A DNA stretch of 64,000 bases from Streptomyces lacrimifluminis (GTDB taxonomy: Bacteria; Actinomycetota; Actinomycetes; Streptomycetales; Streptomycetaceae), in NCBI RefSeq assembly GCF_014646095.1, contig NZ_BMMU01000001.1, forward strand, positions 310,001-374,000, in the 5' to 3' direction. The notes under the pieces are model-generated. The model saw only the letters and a program-made list of their open reading frames with translations, made no database searches and was not told where the DNA came from. Each line of letters opens with the position of its first letter. Position 1 is the first letter of the stretch. The translations under genes were made by a program, and so were the position numbers. Below, piece after piece: positions 43,623 to 50,738 of the stretch.

Positions 43623-44470
43623 AGGCGGTTGGCGATGTCGTGGATGAGGTTCTGGGACTCCGTCGGGCGGAGGGCGGCGGCCTCCAAACGCTTGAGGAGC
43701 AGCCGGTACTGGGCCAGTTGGGCCTCGGAGTCGATGAACCCGGGGCCGTGAGACTGGTCCAGCTGTGCGGTGTCGAGTGTTGGTACGGGGCCGCTCACGT
43801 AGTAGACCGACTGGCCCGATCCGGGGTACGAACCCGCGTCGAACGGGATCACGCGGATCGACACGTGCTCGTGCTCGCCCACTTTGATCAAGTGCTGGAG
43901 CTGGGCGCGGGTCACGTCCGGGCCGCCGAACTTCATGCGCAGGGCCGCTTCGTGGATCACCGCCCGGTAGGGGACGGCGTGTTCCCGGTAGAGGACGGCC
44001 TGGCGTTTGACCCGGAACGAGACACGGTGCTCAATCTCCGGCGGGGACAGTTCGGGGACGGCCTGGCGGTAGATCTCGCGCGCGTGGTCGACGGTCTGGA
44101 GCAGGCCGGGGATGTGCATGCTGTGCGCGGCATACAGGCTTGTGCCGTGGGGCTCGATCTCCGCGAGGTCGAGCAGCTTGGGCGGGAGAATGTCCCGGTA
44201 CTCCTCCCACCAGCCGCGCTTGCGCTCCCCGATCATGGCGACGAGGGCCTCGACGAGCGCCGGGTCCGTGCAGGAGTACGTGCGTGCCATCACCCGTACA
44301 CGGTCCGCGCTGACGCCGAACCGAGCCACTTCGATGTTGCTCAGCTGCCCGGAGCTGGTGCCCAGCAAGGCAGCCGCCTGAGTGGTGGTCATGCCGGCGC
44401 GCTCGCGCAGCTTGCGCAGCTCGACGCCGAGCCGTGTGCGTCGGGCGGTGGGAGCTGCCCTGCCTGCCAT
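43619..44470 (-). CDS. XRE-type regulator with DUF5753 sensor domain (WhiJ-like)
   Basis: 283 residues from ATG 44470, preceded by AGGGAG. Helix-turn-helix at about 14-70 (LRKLRERAGMTTTQAAALLG, then SSGQLSNIEVARFGVSADR), followed by DUF5753 (about 95-270). These regulators, with DUF397 and an RsbW-like ATPase, form the developmental WhiJ-type loci of Streptomyces. The frameshifted ATPase at 44715 is divergent and fits the usual trio. Binds DNA upstream probably; no ligand known. Confidence 0.85.
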   Translation of the reverse strand: MAGRAAPTARRTRLGVELRKLRERAGMTTTQAAALLGTSSGQLSNIEVARFGVSADRVRVMARTYSCTDPALVEALVAMIGERKRGWWEEYRDILPPKLLDLAEIEPHGTSLYAAHSMHIPGLLQTVDHAREIYRQAVPELSPPEIEHRVSFRVKRQAVLYREHAVPYRAVIHEAALRMKFGGPDVTRAQLQHLIKVGEHEHVSIRVIPFDAGSYPGSGQSVYYVSGPVPTLDTAQLDQSHGPGFIDSEAQLAQYRLLLKRLEAAALRPTESQNLIHDIANRL

Positions 44471-44714
44471 GTTAGAAATCTCCCTAAAATGTCCCGAATT
44501 GAGGCGTCACCCACACGAGTGGAACTCTAAAGGAATCCGGTCATACGGTGAAAGTAATCCTTGCTCGACCTTAGTCTGGATCCCAGGCGCCCCCGCCCAG
44601 AAGCACCCCGCTCGACGGAGCGGCCACGGTCACTGGGCAATGCAACGCGACACAACGCAAGCGAGCACAACGTACCGACACCATCCAACTCCCCTCCGTG
44701 ATCGGAGACTTCCG

Positions 44715-45171
44715 ATGGCCACCGTATCGCCGTCATCCCCCTCCTGGAGCTACGCCCTCACGCTCCCGCACGATCCCCGCGCACCGGGCATCGCCCGTGC
44801 GACCCTGCGCACAGTCCTGGCCGCCCACGACCTCGCCCATCTCACCCCCACCGCCGAACTCCTCGCCTCCGAACTGCTCACCAACGCGCACCTTCACACC
44901 AGGGGTCCGTACATGCTCCGCCTCCTCGCCACCGAACCCGACCGACTCCGGGTCGCGGTCTGGGACACGGACCCTCGGGTCCCACCGGGCTTCCGCGATG
45001 AGGGAGCCCCCCCTGGTCGTACCGCCGGACGACGCCGAAAGCGGGCGCGGCCTGCACCTCGTACAGGCGTGCGCCGACGCGTGGGGCGTGGTGATGCTGC
45101 GGGAGCCGGGGGCGTCGACGGGTGGGAAGCTGCTGTGGGCGGAGTGCGGGCGGACGAGGGTGACCGGATGA
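44715..45171 (+). pseudogene. RsbW-like ATPase gene with a +1 frameshift in a C-tract
   Basis: The N-terminal half (from ATG 44715) reads MATVSPSSPSWSYALTLPHD ... LLASELLTNAHLHTRG ... RLRVAVWDTDPRVPPGF. After the run of seven C at 45007-45013 the homologous continuation (PLVVPPDDAESGRGLHLVQA, then CADAWGVVML, then GGKLLWAEC) is found in the next frame, ending at TGA 45169-45171. A single extra C explains it. Normal proteins are about 150 aa. Programmed slippage, mutation or a sequencing error are all possible. Divergent from the XRE/DUF397 pair. Confidence 0.75.
45124..45156 (+). repeat. Direct repeat copy A (33 bp, ATPase 3' end)
   Basis: 33-base segment starting GGGAAGCTGCTGTGGG, one mismatch from 46468-46500. 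It lies at the 3' end of the frameshifted ATPase and marks the left edge of the inserted toxin-antitoxin block. Confidence 0.75.
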
Positions 45172-45280
45172 TCACACGCCCTGTCCGTCTTCCGTGAGCG
45201 GCGTCGGCGGTCGCGGCGACGGCGCACGACCTGAGCTACGAAATCGCGTTCGGCCCCCTGCTCCATATATCATGCGTGCT

Positions 45281-45664
45281 ATGGATGGCGGAGGGTACTC
45301 GATCGAGATCGAGCCGGAGGTCCGGCTGTGGCTGGAGAACATTCCTGCCCAGCACTACAAGCAGGCCGAACGTGTCGCCGACCTGCTCGCCGAACAGCCC
45401 ACCACGCTCGACGAACCCCACTCCCGCCACCTGGGTGGCAAGCTCCGCGAGCTGCGTTTCCGGCTCGGTGATGCCCACCAGCGCGTTACCTACTGGCTGG
45501 CACCCGACCGACGCGTAGTGCTGCTCACCGTGTTCCGCAAGACGAAGATGCGCGAGCAGTCCGAAGTGGACCGCGCGCACGCCGCTCAGCGGCTGTGCGA
45601 AGCCGAGCACCAGGCAGCCGCCGAGCACGACCTCTACAGCCGTGACCTCAAGGAGACTCGATGA
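45281..45664 (+). CDS. RelE/ParE-type toxin (HigB-like)
   Basis: 127 residues from ATG 45281 (an in-frame ATG at 45272 is an alternative). Contains IEPEVRLWLENIPAQHYKQA, the HLGGKLRELRFRL strand and VTYWLAPDRRVVLLTVFRKT, as in RelE-superfamily mRNA interferases of the HigB/'phage-derived Gp49-like' group. The basic residues in RELRFRLGD and VFRKTKMREQ line the RNA site. Its stop overlaps the antitoxin ATG (ATGA 45661-45664). An AT-rich CATATAT at 45264-45270 may be the -10 of a near-leaderless transcript. Confidence 0.85.
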   Translation: MDGGGYSIEIEPEVRLWLENIPAQHYKQAERVADLLAEQPTTLDEPHSRHLGGKLRELRFRLGDAHQRVTYWLAPDRRVVLLTVFRKTKMREQSEVDRAHAAQRLCEAEHQAAAEHDLYSRDLKETR

Positions 45665-45999
45665 ATCACAGCCAATGGAGAACCCGTCGGCACCGCCAGC
45701 TGATCGGCGAACACCTCGAGGCCGACCCTGAGTACGACCGCGTCTACGAAGAGGCCAGCCTGGCCATGAAGCTGGGCAAGGCCGTCTACGACCGGCGCAA
45801 GGAACTCGGGCTGAGCGAGGCCGACCTGGCCGAGCGCCTGCACACCACCACCGACGAGATCGAAGGCATCGAGACCGCCACCGAACTGCCGCCCATCGCC
45901 GTCATTATGCGTCTGGCCCGAGCCCTGGACCTCACCGTCGACATGCACCTTGCCCCTGGTGACGAGCCTACTGTCACCATCGTCACCCCGGCCGCCTGA
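45661..45999 (+). CDS. XRE antitoxin (HigA-like)
   Basis: 112 residues from ATG 45661, overlapping the toxin stop. Helix-turn-helix at about 40-90: KAVYDRRKELGLSEADLAER, followed by IEGIETATELPPIAVIMRLA. The toxin-first gene order is typical of HigBA. It neutralises the RelE-type toxin and represses the operon. Confidence 0.85.
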   Translation: MNHSQWRTRRHRQLIGEHLEADPEYDRVYEEASLAMKLGKAVYDRRKELGLSEADLAERLHTTTDEIEGIETATELPPIAVIMRLARALDLTVDMHLAPGDEPTVTIVTPAA

Positions 46000-46013
46000 G
46001 CCCGGGAGAGGCC

Positions 46014-46250
46014 ATGCACGACGCCCCCACAGCACTTGCCCGCGAGCTGGGTCGACTCGTCCACGACCGGCGCACCGAGCTCGGACTGTCCCAGGCCGAG
46101 CTGGCTGGTCGGTGCGGGATGAAACAGCCGCAGATTTCCCGTTTCGAAGCTGGCGGCACGGTCCCCACCCTTCCGCTGCTGCGCCGCCTGGCGCGTGCCC
46201 TTGGTGCCGACTTGACCATCAGTCTCACTCCGCACGACGAAGCCGCTTGA
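46014..46250 (+). CDS. Small XRE helix-turn-helix protein
   Basis: 78 residues from ATG 46014, 15 bases after the antitoxin stop. HTH: LVHDRRTELGLSQAELAGRC, KQPQISRFEAGG, then LPLLRRLARALGADLTI. Similar in design to the antitoxin, so it is possibly a duplicated antitoxin or second repressor. Likely part of the same operon. Confidence 0.75.
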   Translation: MHDAPTALARELGRLVHDRRTELGLSQAELAGRCGMKQPQISRFEAGGTVPTLPLLRRLARALGADLTISLTPHDEAA

Positions 46251-46256
46251 CGTGGA

Positions 46257-46503
46257 CTTCGAAATCCCGAGAAACCTCCGCGTCGTGGTGTGGGACACCG
46301 GCCCTCGGGTCTCGTCCGGTTTCTCGGCAGCGGGAAGGTCGCCCCAGTCTCTGTAGCCGTGCCGTACGCCCGGAAGACTCCGAAGGCAGGCGCGGGCTGC
46401 ATTAGTACGGGCGTGTGCCGACTCGTGGGGTGTGTCCGCGGGGCGGGAGCCGGGGGCATCGAAGGGCGGGAAGCTGCTGTGGGCCGAGTGCGGGCGGACG
46501 TAG
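46257..46503 (+). pseudogene. Decayed second copy of the RsbW-like ATPase 3' half
   Basis: The DNA resembles 44950-45156: segments encoding RVVVWDTGPRVSSGF, then in other frames RACADSWGV, then EPGASKGGKLLWAECGRT before a stop. Multiple frameshifts and indels make it non-functional. It ends with a 33-base stretch matching the frameshifted ATPase gene with one mismatch. It indicates that the block carrying the toxin-antitoxin genes sits between duplicated ends. Confidence 0.65.
46468..46500 (+). repeat. Direct repeat copy B (33 bp)
   Basis: Matches 45124-45156 except one base (gggC versus gggG). Right-hand edge of the toxin-antitoxin block. Confidence 0.75.
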
Positions 46504-46505
46504 GT

Positions 46506-46901
46506 TCAGCCGTCCAGATCCACCCGCACCGTCAGCAGATTCGTCCCCAGGGTCCGTACGCCTGTGCTGTTGACCTTCGGCAGTGTGCGCAGGCGGGCGA
46601 TCGGGTCGTCGTCCGGCAGGAGGTGGGCCGTGCCCGAGTGCCATCGCCCCCCGACCCGCACCCGTACCCGCGGGTTCGCCTTGATGTTCCGTATGTACTG
46701 GGACTTCTCGCCGAACTCCGAGACCAGCCAGAACTCGTTGCCGACACGGCGTCCGCCGAGCGGGGTGACGCGGGGGAGTCCGGACGTGCGGCCCGTGGTC
46801 TCCAGGAGGGTCTGGAAGGGGAGACGGCGCGTGACGGGGTTGCCGATCCGCCGCTGGAAGGCGGTGGCGGCCTTGAATCTGAACTCTCTGAAGCCGGACA
46901 T
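46506..46901 (-). CDS. Ddn-type (F420-dependent) nitroreductase/quinone reductase family
   Basis: 131 residues from ATG 46901. Split-barrel FDOR-B/Ddn signature: LLETTGRTSGLPRVTPLGGR, GNEFWLVSEFGEKSQYIRNI, then KANPRVRVRVGGRWHSGTAH. In mycobacteria and Streptomyces these bind F420 and reduce quinones or nitro groups. With fbiC and LLM genes nearby this supports active F420 metabolism. Single-gene unit, convergent with the decayed ATPase copy. Confidence 0.85.
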   Translation of the reverse strand: MSGFREFRFKAATAFQRRIGNPVTRRLPFQTLLETTGRTSGLPRVTPLGGRRVGNEFWLVSEFGEKSQYIRNIKANPRVRVRVGGRWHSGTAHLLPDDDPIARLRTLPKVNSTGVRTLGTNLLTVRVDLDG

Positions 46902-47002
46902 CCTGTTCCTGTGCCTCCTGCGCTCGTGTGGTTGCCGCTGCGTGCTCTTGAATGGTCTCCCAGAGAGACGACGGCTGGGCGAGCGGGTGGGCGGTGGCGG
47001 GT

Positions 47003-47821
47003 ATGCGCGTGGTGACCTGGAACCTGTGGTGGCGGTTCGGGCCCTGGGAAGCGCGGCAGAAGGCGATTCTGTCCGTCCTGCGGGATCTGCGGCCCGACGT
47101 GGTGGGGCTGCAGGAGGTCTGGGAGTGCGACGGAGAGAATCTCGCCGGGTGGCTTGCCGACGAGCTGGGGCTGCACTGGACCTGGGCGCCGTCCGAGGTT
47201 CCCGAGCGCTGGCAGCGGCGTATCGGGGGCGAGAAGGTCAACGTCGGCAACGCGGTGCTGAGTCGCTGGCCCGTCGTCGAGAGCGAGGCGATGCGGCTGC
47301 CGGCGCCGGACGACCTGGACGACGGGCGTCTTGCCCTGTACGCCCGGCTCGCCGCCCCCGGCCATCACGTGCCCTTCTTCACCACGCACCTCACCTCCGC
47401 GCCCCACGCCTCGGCGGTCCGCCGCCGACAGGTCACCGCACTCGCGGAGTTCGTGGCGAAACGCCGTGACGGCACCGCCTTCCCGCCCGTCATCACCGGC
47501 GACTTCAACGCCTGGCCCGACTCCGACGAGATCCGTCTGTTCGGTGGCTACAAGACGGCCCCGCCCGTCCCCGGCCAAGTCTTCCTGGACGCCTGGGAGT
47601 TGGCCGACCCGGCGGCTCCGTCGGCGACTTGGGACGCCGCCAATCCGTATGTCGCCGCAGGCTTCGGCCCCAGCGTGCGGATCGACTACGTCTTTGTCGG
47701 GCCTTCGGGCCGGGGTGGACTCGGGCATGTGCGCAGGGTGGAGCGGGCGGGGCACGGGTCCGTGGGCGGCATCTGGCCGTCCGATCACGCGGCGGTGATG
47801 GCGGATCTGGCGTCAGCTTGA
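47003..47821 (+). CDS. Endonuclease/exonuclease/phosphatase-fold hydrolase
   Basis: 272 residues from ATG 47003, where the family N-terminus MRVVTWNLWWRFG begins; an ATG at 46952 adds 17 non-conserved residues and has no ribosome site. EEP motifs: WNLWW, GLQEVW (catalytic Glu), TTHLTSAP, ITGDFNAWPDSDE (Asp/Asn), and WPSDHAAV (His). It cleaves phosphoester bonds with Mg2+; could be a nuclease or sphingomyelinase-like. No signal peptide. The gene's end lies in a repeated region shared with the 3' end of the next gene. Confidence 0.85.
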   Translation: MRVVTWNLWWRFGPWEARQKAILSVLRDLRPDVVGLQEVWECDGENLAGWLADELGLHWTWAPSEVPERWQRRIGGEKVNVGNAVLSRWPVVESEAMRLPAPDDLDDGRLALYARLAAPGHHVPFFTTHLTSAPHASAVRRRQVTALAEFVAKRRDGTAFPPVITGDFNAWPDSDEIRLFGGYKTAPPVPGQVFLDAWELADPAAPSATWDAANPYVAAGFGPSVRIDYVFVGPSGRGGLGHVRRVERAGHGSVGGIWPSDHAAVMADLASA

Positions 47822-47974
47822 GCCGACACCGGCCATGCCCCGGAGAGATCGTCAGCCTGAGCCGACGGCGGCTCACGCTGCGGAGAGATCGTCCGGTTGA
47901 GTCGGCTCCGGCCCACCGCCCCACAAGGGATCGTCAGCCTGAGCCGACCCCGGCCTACCGCCCCAGAAAGATCG
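47815..47974. repeat. Four imperfect ~40-bp tandem repeats
   Basis: Units of the form (t/c)TGAGCCGAC...CC(G/C)GCC...AGATCG begin near 47815, 47852, 47892 and 47934 and are 38-42 bases long. The first overlaps the EEP gene end, the last contains the end of the PHP gene (stop at 47955). They fill the convergent gap. Confidence 0.7.
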
Positions 47975-49520
47975 GGTTCGTGAACGCCGCCAACGCCCCC
48001 GGCAGTGGCGCCAGTACCGCTTCGTGTCGTACCTCCGCCCGGACGTACGCCGCGTACTGGGCCGTCGTACGCCACTCCACGACCCCCGCGCCCGCCACCG
48101 GCAGGACCGCGCTCGTGAACAGCACGCCCTGGTCCGTGACGAAGCGGACCGTGCAGCGCGGGGCGCCCGACACCTCCAGGCGGACCGTCACCGGGGCCGC
48201 CTTGGACACCTTCAACCGGCCCCCGATGTCCGCGTGTTCGCCCTTCGGGCCGGACGCCGTGAAGGAGAGGGTGATTGATTTGGACTCGGCTACGTAGGAA
48301 CGTCCTGCCCTCAGGCCCTCCTGGATCGCCTCCCGGGTCAGGTCGTCGGCCAGGACCACCGTCTGCGGGACGCCCACCGGGTCGGGGTCGCGGTGGGCGT
48401 CGCTGTTGCCCATGGCCGGAATCCACCCCTGGCCGTCCGAGGCGCCCTCCCGCACCGACGCCACCAGCATGCCGTCCCAGTCCGCCAGCGCCACCTCGTC
48501 CTCCGGCGAGTACGCGCCGTTCCACACCTCCACCGCGTCCACGTCGTTGAAGCCGAACTTCCAGTTGCAGCCGACGCAGGTGGCATGCGGGTGGGCCGGG
48601 ACCACCAGGCCCCCGGCGCGGCGGATCTGACGCGCGAACTTGCCGAAGCGGTTGTCACGGGCCCGGTAGCGCCAGTCGACGAACGTCCCCGGATCGACCC
48701 CGAGCGCGACCACGTGACCGTTGCGGGTCGTCACCTCCTCGCCCAGCATGACGAGGAGGTCGTCGCCCGCATGGTCGGCCCAATGGGCGTGCGCCGACTG
48801 GGTGTTGTGCTCCGAGGAGTTGATGAAGTCCAGGCCCGCCGCCCGCGCCAGGGCCGCGATCTCGGCCGGGGTGCGGCGGCCGTCCGAGTACCAGGAGTGC
48901 AGGTGGCAGTCGCCCCGGTACCAGGCGCGGCCCCGCCCCTTCGCGCGCTCCGGCGGGTAGACCGGGTCGACGGCCTCGCCGGGCTCGCCGTAGGTCAGCG
49001 TGATGGTGATCTCGTAGGAGAGGCCCTGCGGGGAGACCGTGTACGGGCCCAGCGCGATGTGCCAGGTGCCCGCCTTCACCGGGCCGGGGATGTAGCCGGG
49101 CGTCGCGTCGTCCGCGCGGACGAAGAACTCCGTGCGCGCCCCGCCCGACCAGCCCCGGAAGCCCTTGCCGCCCAGTTCGGTGCCGCGCTGGTCGAAGACA
49201 CCGATGTCGAGCGCGTTGCCCGCGGTGCCGGCCGGGACGGTCGGGCGGTCGTAGCTGTACGAGACCCTCAACTCCCGCACCCCGTGCGGGATTTCGACGG
49301 GCAGATAGACGAAGTCGGGGGAGCCGGTGGGCAGTGTGCCCCGTACCGTCTTCGTCTCTGTGCGGTCGGCGGTGCCGGCATTTCCGTCCGCCGCCTCGGC
49401 CGGAGTGCCGTGGGAGAAGGTCACGCTTCCCAACGTAAGCGCGGCGGCGGCTCCCGTCACGAACAGGGCGCGTCTGGCCAGGGCGTTTTCCGTGCCGGTC
49501 GCGTGGTCGTCTTCGCACAT
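47955..49520 (-). CDS. Exported PHP-domain metallophosphoesterase
   Basis: 521 residues from ATG 49520 (GGGAGCAGCAGC upstream). Tat-like signal (about 10-45, ALARRALFVTGAAAALTLGS). An N-terminal beta-sandwich (about 60-180), then a PHP domain (about 190-450): GDCHLHSWYSDGRRTPAEI, SSEHNTQSAHAHW, GEEVTT, VPAHPHATCV, MGNSDAHRDPDPVG, i.e. the full set of His/Asp metal ligands. Hydrolyses phosphoester bonds outside the membrane. Substrate unknown. Confidence 0.85.
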   Translation of the reverse strand: MCEDDHATGTENALARRALFVTGAAAALTLGSVTFSHGTPAEAADGNAGTADRTETKTVRGTLPTGSPDFVYLPVEIPHGVRELRVSYSYDRPTVPAGTAGNALDIGVFDQRGTELGGKGFRGWSGGARTEFFVRADDATPGYIPGPVKAGTWHIALGPYTVSPQGLSYEITITLTYGEPGEAVDPVYPPERAKGRGRAWYRGDCHLHSWYSDGRRTPAEIAALARAAGLDFINSSEHNTQSAHAHWADHAGDDLLVMLGEEVTTRNGHVVALGVDPGTFVDWRYRARDNRFGKFARQIRRAGGLVVPAHPHATCVGCNWKFGFNDVDAVEVWNGAYSPEDEVALADWDGMLVASVREGASDGQGWIPAMGNSDAHRDPDPVGVPQTVVLADDLTREAIQEGLRAGRSYVAESKSITLSFTASGPKGEHADIGGRLKVSKAAPVTVRLEVSGAPRCTVRFVTDQGVLFTSAVLPVAGAGVVEWRTTAQYAAYVRAEVRHEAVLAPLPGALAAFTNPIFLGR

Positions 49521-49699
49521 GCTGCTGCTCCCAGGGTGTCGGGGTGTGACGTGGGTGACGCAGTGGTGGCGCGTACCACTTTCATAGTCACTGTCGTGCC
49601 CGGGAGTGAACTCCCGTACAAGACAGGGAGATCGGCGTCTTTCGAGCACGCAGCACACCATGTGCTCCGAACAGTGGCCCGAGTGACGTTCGACCGATG

Positions 49700-49711
49700 C
49701 CGACCGGTCGG
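49700..49711. promoter_or_regulatory. Palindrome CCGACCGGTCGG
   Basis: Perfect 12-bp palindrome about 33-44 bases before the LLM gene at 49744 and upstream of the PHP gene in the other direction. Typical TetR-like operator geometry, unlike the CTGACG motif. Confidence 0.45.
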
Positions 49712-49743
49712 TATGGACAGGTGGGGCGCCGCCCGGTACAGAT

Positions 49744-50595
49744 ATGGACATGCGCCTAGCCGTCACGATCTTCCTCACCGACGAGACGATCACCCCGACC
49801 CGACTCGCCCGTGAGCTGGAACAGCGCGGGTTCGCCGGGCTGTACCTGCCCGAGCACACACACATACCGGTCGAGCGGACCACCCCGTACCCGATGGGCG
49901 GCGACCTGCCGCCCGAGTACGGCCGTACGCTCGACCCCTTCGTCGCGCTCGGCCAGGCCGCCGCCGTCACCGAGCGGCTCGGCCTCGGCACGGGCATCAC
50001 GCTCGTCGCCCAGCACGACCCGATCGACCTCGCCAAGCAGATCGCGACCCTGGACCACCTCTCCGGCGGACGCTTCACCCTCGGCCTCGGCTACGGTTGG
50101 AACGTCGAGGAGGCCGCCGACCACGGTGTGGAGTGGCGTACGCGGCGCGAGCTGACCCGGGACCGGATGGCGCTGATGCGCGCCCTGTGGGCGGACGAAC
50201 CGACCGCGTACGAGGGCGAGTTCGGGAGTGTGCGGGCGAGCAGCGCGTACCCCAAGCCGGTACAGAAGCCGCGCGGCCCGGTCGTCGGCCCCCGCACCCT
50301 CGTCGGCGGAGCGGCCGGGCCGAAACTGTTCGCCCACATCAGCGAGTACGCCGACGGCTGGCTGCCGATCGGTGGGCGCGGCCTGTCCGAGTCGCTGCCC
50401 GTACTGCGGTCGGTGTGGGCGGACGCGGGCCGCGACCCGGCCGCCCTCCAGGTCGTCCCGTACGCGGTCCAGCCCACCCCTGGCAAGCTCGCCCACTATG
50501 CGGAGCTGGGCATCGAGGAGACCGTGGTGCAGCTCCCGCCGGCCGGGGAGGCGGAGGTGCTGGGCCTGCTGGACGGGTACGCCCCGTACCTGTAG
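49744..50595 (+). CDS. LLM-class F420-dependent oxidoreductase
   Basis: 283 residues from ATG 49744; a second ATG at 49750 fits a leaderless transcript from TACAGA at 49737. Fold markers: AVTIFLTDETITPTRLAREL, LGLGTGITLVAQHDPIDLA, DHLSGGRFTLGLGYGW, then WLPIGGRG. Genes of this class next to fbiC commonly code for F420-dependent enzymes. It has no CTGACG operator, so it is outside the regulon. Confidence 0.8.
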   Translation: MDMRLAVTIFLTDETITPTRLARELEQRGFAGLYLPEHTHIPVERTTPYPMGGDLPPEYGRTLDPFVALGQAAAVTERLGLGTGITLVAQHDPIDLAKQIATLDHLSGGRFTLGLGYGWNVEEAADHGVEWRTRRELTRDRMALMRALWADEPTAYEGEFGSVRASSAYPKPVQKPRGPVVGPRTLVGGAAGPKLFAHISEYADGWLPIGGRGLSESLPVLRSVWADAGRDPAALQVVPYAVQPTPGKLAHYAELGIEETVVQLPPAGEAEVLGLLDGYAPYL

Positions 50596-50738
50596 CTCGG
50601 CGCTGGTTCACCGCCGGCTCGGCGGACCGCGCGGGCTCCGTGGGCGATGGCCGCCAGTTCCGCCCTGTAACGTTCGGCTGCCCGAACGGACAGGGCGGCC
50701 CCTGCGGGACCTGATCACATCGATCGTATGCTCGAAGG

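Noticed and set aside
47815..47974. Possible CRISPR-like array from 40-bp repeats
   Set aside because: Units are abutting and imperfect with no spacers and no cas genes.
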